Positions 43,327 to 46,723 of a stretch of DNA of 46,723 nt are shown piece after piece. Source of the stretch: Methanofastidiosum sp. (lineage in GTDB: Archaea; Methanobacteriota_B; Thermococci; Methanofastidiosales; Methanofastidiosaceae); assembly GCA_020854815.1 (NCBI GenBank), contig JAHKLW010000033.1, positions 1 to 46,723 on the forward strand, in the 5' to 3' direction. The position numbers and the translations under genes are program-made. Each line of letters begins with the position of its first letter. The first letter of the stretch is position 1. The notes below the pieces were generated by a model. That model saw nothing but the letters and a program-made list of their open reading frames with translations. It searched no databases and was not told the DNA's origin.

Positions 43327-44592
43327 ATGAGTTATGAGAGTGATTTGAATTTCTATTTTTTTAATAGTTTAACTAAAAGAATAGATAAGCTAGATATACC
43401 TAAATCAAAAGAAATTAAAATGTTCACATGTGGCCCTTCAATTTACCGAAAACCACATATTGGAAATTATAGAACTTTTATATTTGAAGATATACTCCAG
43501 AGATATTTGGAATATTTGGGATATAAAGTAACAAGATTGATGAATTTTACCGATATTGAAGATAAAGCAATCGAAGAAGCTAAAGTCAAGGGGACAACTG
43601 TAAAAAAATTGACAAAAAAAATAGCAGATATATTTCATGATGAAATAAAACTTCTTAACATTAAGACTCCAACTTACATCGTAAGATCAACAGAAGCGAT
43701 TGAGGAGACAATTAATATAATTGCAAAACTGGTAGAAAAGGGCTATGCGTATTACTATAAAGAAGATATCTATTTTGATCCTACTAAATTTAAAAATTTT
43801 GGAAAACTGTATGGTCTCGACATGACTAAATGGCCAAAAAAGAAGATTCGATTTAAAAGAGATAATTATTCAAATAATGTATGGAATTTAGGTGACTTTA
43901 TTCTATGGCATTCCTGTAAAGATGAAGCCTATCCATGTTGGGATGCGCCAATAGGGAGGGGGTGGCCAGCATGGAATGCTCAAGACCCAGGGATTATTAT
44001 GCATTCATTAGGGGCTAAAGTTGATATCTGTTGTGGCGGTATTGATAACAGATTAATGCACCATGACTATAATATTGCTATAATGGAAAGCTGCTCTGGA
44101 GAAGATTTTTGCCCTTATTGGTTACATGGTCATCATCTTTTTGTAAATGGAAAAAAGATGTCAAAAAGAAAAAATAATATTCTGTATGTTGAAGATCTTA
44201 TAAAAAATGGTTATTCAATCAAAGAAATACGATTCTTTTTGATATATTCTCACTATCGTGAAAAAATGAATTTTACTTTTTACAAATTTGATAGAACTTC
44301 AATAAAACTTGATGAATTTGTAAGAATGATTAATCACATTGTAACAATGAAAAACATTGAATATTCTTCGCCTACAGTGTCAAGATTAATAGACGAGTTA
44401 TCTAATGCCTTTGAAGAAAATATGGGAAATGACTTAAATGTAAAAAAAGCTTTTGACAATGTTTATGTGATTATCAAGAAATTATATGCCTATAAACAGA
44501 AAGGGACGATTAGTGATAAAGATTCTGAACTTATTTCAAATAAAATGCTAAAAATAGATGAGGTACTACAAGTAATATTTACCAATCAGTAG
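43327..44592 (+). CDS. Cysteinyl-tRNA-synthetase-like protein with altered zinc site
   Basis: A 421-residue class I synthetase fold, colinear with CysRS: FTCGPSIYRKPHIGNYRTF (C35; HIGN at 44-47), FTDIEDKAIEEA, FILWHSCKDEAYPCWDAPIG, and KMSKR at 277-281. In E. coli CysRS the substrate-binding zinc is held by C28, C209, H234 and E238. Here the equivalents are C35, Asp220, H245 and Asn249, so two of four differ. DIHGGG has become DICCGG with new C235 and C236. It ends where the C-terminal anticodon-binding domain would begin, about 50 residues short. It may be a true but divergent CysRS or a paralogue that activates another acid. Confidence 0.8.
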   Translation: MSYESDLNFYFFNSLTKRIDKLDIPKSKEIKMFTCGPSIYRKPHIGNYRTFIFEDILQRYLEYLGYKVTRLMNFTDIEDKAIEEAKVKGTTVKKLTKKIADIFHDEIKLLNIKTPTYIVRSTEAIEETINIIAKLVEKGYAYYYKEDIYFDPTKFKNFGKLYGLDMTKWPKKKIRFKRDNYSNNVWNLGDFILWHSCKDEAYPCWDAPIGRGWPAWNAQDPGIIMHSLGAKVDICCGGIDNRLMHHDYNIAIMESCSGEDFCPYWLHGHHLFVNGKKMSKRKNNILYVEDLIKNGYSIKEIRFFLIYSHYREKMNFTFYKFDRTSIKLDEFVRMINHIVTMKNIEYSSPTVSRLIDELSNAFEENMGNDLNVKKAFDNVYVIIKKLYAYKQKGTISDKDSELISNKMLKIDEVLQVIFTNQ

Positions 44593-44600
44593 TGATCTTT

Positions 44601-45785
44601 ATGATAAGAAAATCTTTACTATTAAGAATTTTTGATTCTGCTTATATGCAAAGATGGAATGACAAAATAAGGCCTCTAGAACTTGTAGAACTTGATAAAC
44701 AGGGACATAAGATGATAATTGCCTATGTCTTGGGCAAGTACGAAGAAAAAAAGAGCGATTTCAGCTGGATAGACATAATAGAAGGAGGCATATTTGAACT
44801 TCTGCAAAGAATAGTTATTACGGACCTTAAGCCGACAATTCTCTATGAATTTAAAAAAGATGAAGACAAATACAGAAAATTAAATCAGTGGGTATTTAAA
44901 GAGCTAGAACCAGTAATATCTCCTTTAGGCACAGATTTTTCAGAGAGATTTAGGGCATACTTTAATGATAGCGACGATACATTAAATAAAAGAGTTCTTA
45001 GCGGCGCTCACTTTTATGCAACTAGGTGGGAATTTGACATAATTAAACAGTTGAATACACATGATTACGAAATGATTGGAATTGAGCGTGATCTACAACA
45101 AAAACAGAACAGATATTATGACCTTGAAGGCATAAAAGCTGGAGCTTATACCAAATTCGGGAGATTTATTAGTTTTGCTGGTCAACTTAGATTTCAGGCT
45201 AGATGGGCCCATGTACACAGAGTTCCAAAAACATCTGTATTGGGACATATGATGTTTGTTGCTATCCTATCCTACCTTTTCTCCCTTGAAATAGATGCAT
45301 GTGAGAAGAGAAGAGTGAATAATTTTTTTACCGGACTTTTTCATGATTTGCCCGAAGTCCTAACAAAGGACATACATTCCCCTTTAAAAAGATCCGTTGA
45401 AGGATTAGAGGGATTAATCAAGGGTTATGAAAAGGAGCAGATGGAAGAGAAAGTCTATCCTTTGATCCCAAAAGACTGGCATGATCAGCTTAGGATGTTT
45501 ACTGAAAATGAATTTGAGAATATCATTCACAATAAAGGAAAGCCCAAGATAATTTATGAAGATATTGAATCAGAATTTAATTTTGACAAATATTCTCCCA
45601 GAGATGGTAAACTAATTAAAGCTATTGATAAAATCTCTGCATTTATAGAGGCTTATGAAGCCATAAAGAATGGTAGTGCTAGCCCTGAATTGCATAAAGC
45701 AAGATGGTCTCTGAAATTTGAATCTGAGAAAAATCCCATTAATTCGGGAATAAATTTTGGAGAAATATATGCTGATTTCGATTAG
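44601..45785 (+). CDS. HD-domain phosphohydrolase
   Basis: A 394-residue protein whose central part carries the HD metal-binding set H206/H216/H248-D249/D257: ARWAHVHRVPKTSVLGHMMF then FTGLFHDLPEVLTKDIHSPLKR. That pattern resembles YfbR-like nucleotidases. The N-terminal 190 residues are not recognised and may be a partner-binding region. HD enzymes hydrolyse nucleotides or cyclic phosphates. The ATG at 44601 has GTGAT just upstream; a GTG at 44592 is also in frame. It follows the CysRS-like gene with 8 nt between and precedes xthA by 8 nt, so the three form an operon. Confidence 0.85.
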   Translation: MIRKSLLLRIFDSAYMQRWNDKIRPLELVELDKQGHKMIIAYVLGKYEEKKSDFSWIDIIEGGIFELLQRIVITDLKPTILYEFKKDEDKYRKLNQWVFKELEPVISPLGTDFSERFRAYFNDSDDTLNKRVLSGAHFYATRWEFDIIKQLNTHDYEMIGIERDLQQKQNRYYDLEGIKAGAYTKFGRFISFAGQLRFQARWAHVHRVPKTSVLGHMMFVAILSYLFSLEIDACEKRRVNNFFTGLFHDLPEVLTKDIHSPLKRSVEGLEGLIKGYEKEQMEEKVYPLIPKDWHDQLRMFTENEFENIIHNKGKPKIIYEDIESEFNFDKYSPRDGKLIKAIDKISAFIEAYEAIKNGSASPELHKARWSLKFESEKNPINSGINFGEIYADFD

Positions 45786-45793
45786 GTGTTTTA

Positions 45794-46570
45794 ATGAAAA
45801 AACTTAGGATAATATCTTGGAATGTAAATGGGTTGCGTTCAGTGGCAAAAAAAGGATTTTTTGAGTTCTTAGAGAACGATAGTCCAGATATACTATGTAT
45901 TCAAGAAACAAAGGCAAGAGATGAAGATATATATAACGAATTAAAAGAAATACCCGATTATTATTCTTATTTCTCTTCACCGGGAAGAAAGGGGTACAGT
46001 GGAGTAGGAGTATACTCAAAAGAAGAACCATTATCTGTGAAAACTAATTTCGGAATAGATAAGTTCGACGTAGAAGGAAGGGCCTTAATCCTTGAATATC
46101 CTAATTTTAGGCTATTAAACATCTATTTTCCAAATGGAAAAATGTCTAATGAAAGGCTGAAATACAAAATGGATTTTTATCAGATGTTTTTAGATTATAC
46201 TAAAGATTTACTTATTCAAGATAAAAAAATAATAGCATGTGGAGATGTAAATACTGCCCACAAAGAGATTGATATTGCAAGACCAAAGGAAAATGAAAAA
46301 ATATCTGGTTTTCTGCCTGAAGAAAGGGCTTGGATTGACAAATTTATTGAAACAGGATTTATAGACACTTTTCGCCATTTTAATAAAGAACCCAGCAATT
46401 ACAGCTGGTGGGACTATAAGAGTAAAGCAAGAGAACGAAATGTTGGATGGAGAATTGATTATTTTTTCATTAGTAATAATTTGATTGAAGCTTTAAATTC
46501 GGCATTTATTCTTAACAAAGTAATTGGATCTGATCATTGCCCAATAGGAATAGAACTATCAATGCCATAA
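45794..46570 (+). CDS. xthA: Exodeoxyribonuclease III / AP endonuclease
   Basis: A 258-residue EEP-superfamily nuclease with RIISWNVNGLRSV, LCIQETKA (E38), GDVNTAHKEIDIARPKEN and SDHCPIG near the C-terminus. It is the full ExoIII catalytic set, of normal length. It cuts DNA 5' of abasic sites and removes 3' blocks in base-excision repair. The SD AGGTGTTTTA spans the end of the HD gene, so it is part of the same transcript. Confidence 0.95.
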   Translation: MKKLRIISWNVNGLRSVAKKGFFEFLENDSPDILCIQETKARDEDIYNELKEIPDYYSYFSSPGRKGYSGVGVYSKEEPLSVKTNFGIDKFDVEGRALILEYPNFRLLNIYFPNGKMSNERLKYKMDFYQMFLDYTKDLLIQDKKIIACGDVNTAHKEIDIARPKENEKISGFLPEERAWIDKFIETGFIDTFRHFNKEPSNYSWWDYKSKARERNVGWRIDYFFISNNLIEALNSAFILNKVIGSDHCPIGIELSMP

Positions 46571-46639
46571 GATATTATAAATTGTGTAATCTGCTAAAAA
46601 TTTCGCCTAGCTTTAAATCGCTCTTTTGCCTTAAATGGC

Positions 46640-46723
46640 ATGAAGCTTAAGGATGCAGATCTTGAGGCGATTGTACTTAGGGTAACAAAGTACAAACTTC
46701 CCACAAGAATCGTTGCCTCTCAG
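46640..46723 (+). CDS. N-terminus of a protein cut by the window edge, possibly transposase
   Basis: Twenty-eight codons from an ATG run off the edge: MKLKDADLEAIVLRVTKYKL followed by PTRIVASQ. A TATA-like CTTTAAATC about 25 nt upstream fits a leaderless start. A helix followed by RIVASQ resembles the first half of a helix-turn-helix as found at the start of some archaeal transposases, but the call rests on too few residues to be sure. Confidence 0.35.
   Translation, partial: MKLKDADLEAIVLRVTKYKLPTRIVASQ

Overview
The window looks like AT-rich chromosomal DNA from a mesophilic euryarchaeon. Several archaeal hallmarks point this way: membrane-anchored LonB protease, the GatD/GatE tRNA-dependent amidotransferase, F420H2:NADP oxidoreductase, two-subunit ADP-forming acyl-CoA synthetase, an XRE-CBS regulator beside PRPP synthetase, GGTGAT/GGAGGT-type ribosome binding sites mixed with apparently leaderless starts, and TATA-type promoters. 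A fused corrinoid methyltransferase suggests a methyl-reducing methanogen. It resembles what has been described for the WSA2/Methanofastidiosa group, but that placement is inference. A bacterial-type GrpE-DnaK-DnaJ set and RsgA look like old acquisitions from bacteria.

Layout. 1-2.1 kb: 5' end of a transposase running off the left edge (minus), then an ApbC/Mrp ATPase, an MBL hydrolase and acylphosphatase. 2.2-7.7 kb: KaiC-like ATPase, M1 aminopeptidase, a frameshifted Nudix gene, dodecin, a tiny membrane protein and a 2H phosphoesterase. 7.8-10.9 kb: aconitase and NADP-isocitrate dehydrogenase, which would make 2-oxoglutarate. 10.9-14.2 kb: Zn-ribbon protein, GNAT, RsgA, VOC protein, F420H2:NADP oxidoreductase. 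14.3-18.1 kb (minus): fused UroD-type methyltransferase/corrinoid protein with an elaborate upstream region, a small conserved protein, XRE-CBS regulator, Prs. 18.2-22.3 kb: LonB plus MBL hydrolase, glutamate dehydrogenase. 22.3-29.2 kb: GatD-GatE, AsnB, acyl-CoA synthetase subunits. 29.2-33.1 kb (minus): a transglutaminase-like pair of which one member has lost the catalytic triad, a CoA-disulfide-reductase-like flavoprotein, a DedA/VTT-like membrane protein and a small ORF. 33.3-38.2 kb: a secreted CARDB-like protein with a LolD/FtsX-type ABC transporter. 38.2-42.4 kb: heat-shock operon led by a frameshifted winged-helix regulator behind a perfect 22-bp palindrome. 42.6-46.6 kb: HAD protein, a cysteinyl-tRNA-synthetase-like protein with an altered zinc site and no C-terminal domain, an HD-domain protein and exonuclease III. 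The right edge cuts a gene that may encode a second mobile-element protein.

How the genes fit together: aconitase, isocitrate dehydrogenase and glutamate dehydrogenase link citrate to glutamate, which feeds GatDE and AsnB. F420H2:NADP oxidoreductase connects the F420 and NADP pools. The corrinoid methyltransferase would feed methyl groups to coenzyme M. The most notable points are the CysRS-like protein, the active/dead transglutaminase pair, the control region of the fused methyltransferase, and three different palindromes each placed just upstream of a TATA box. I recognised no rRNA, tRNA or CRISPR array.
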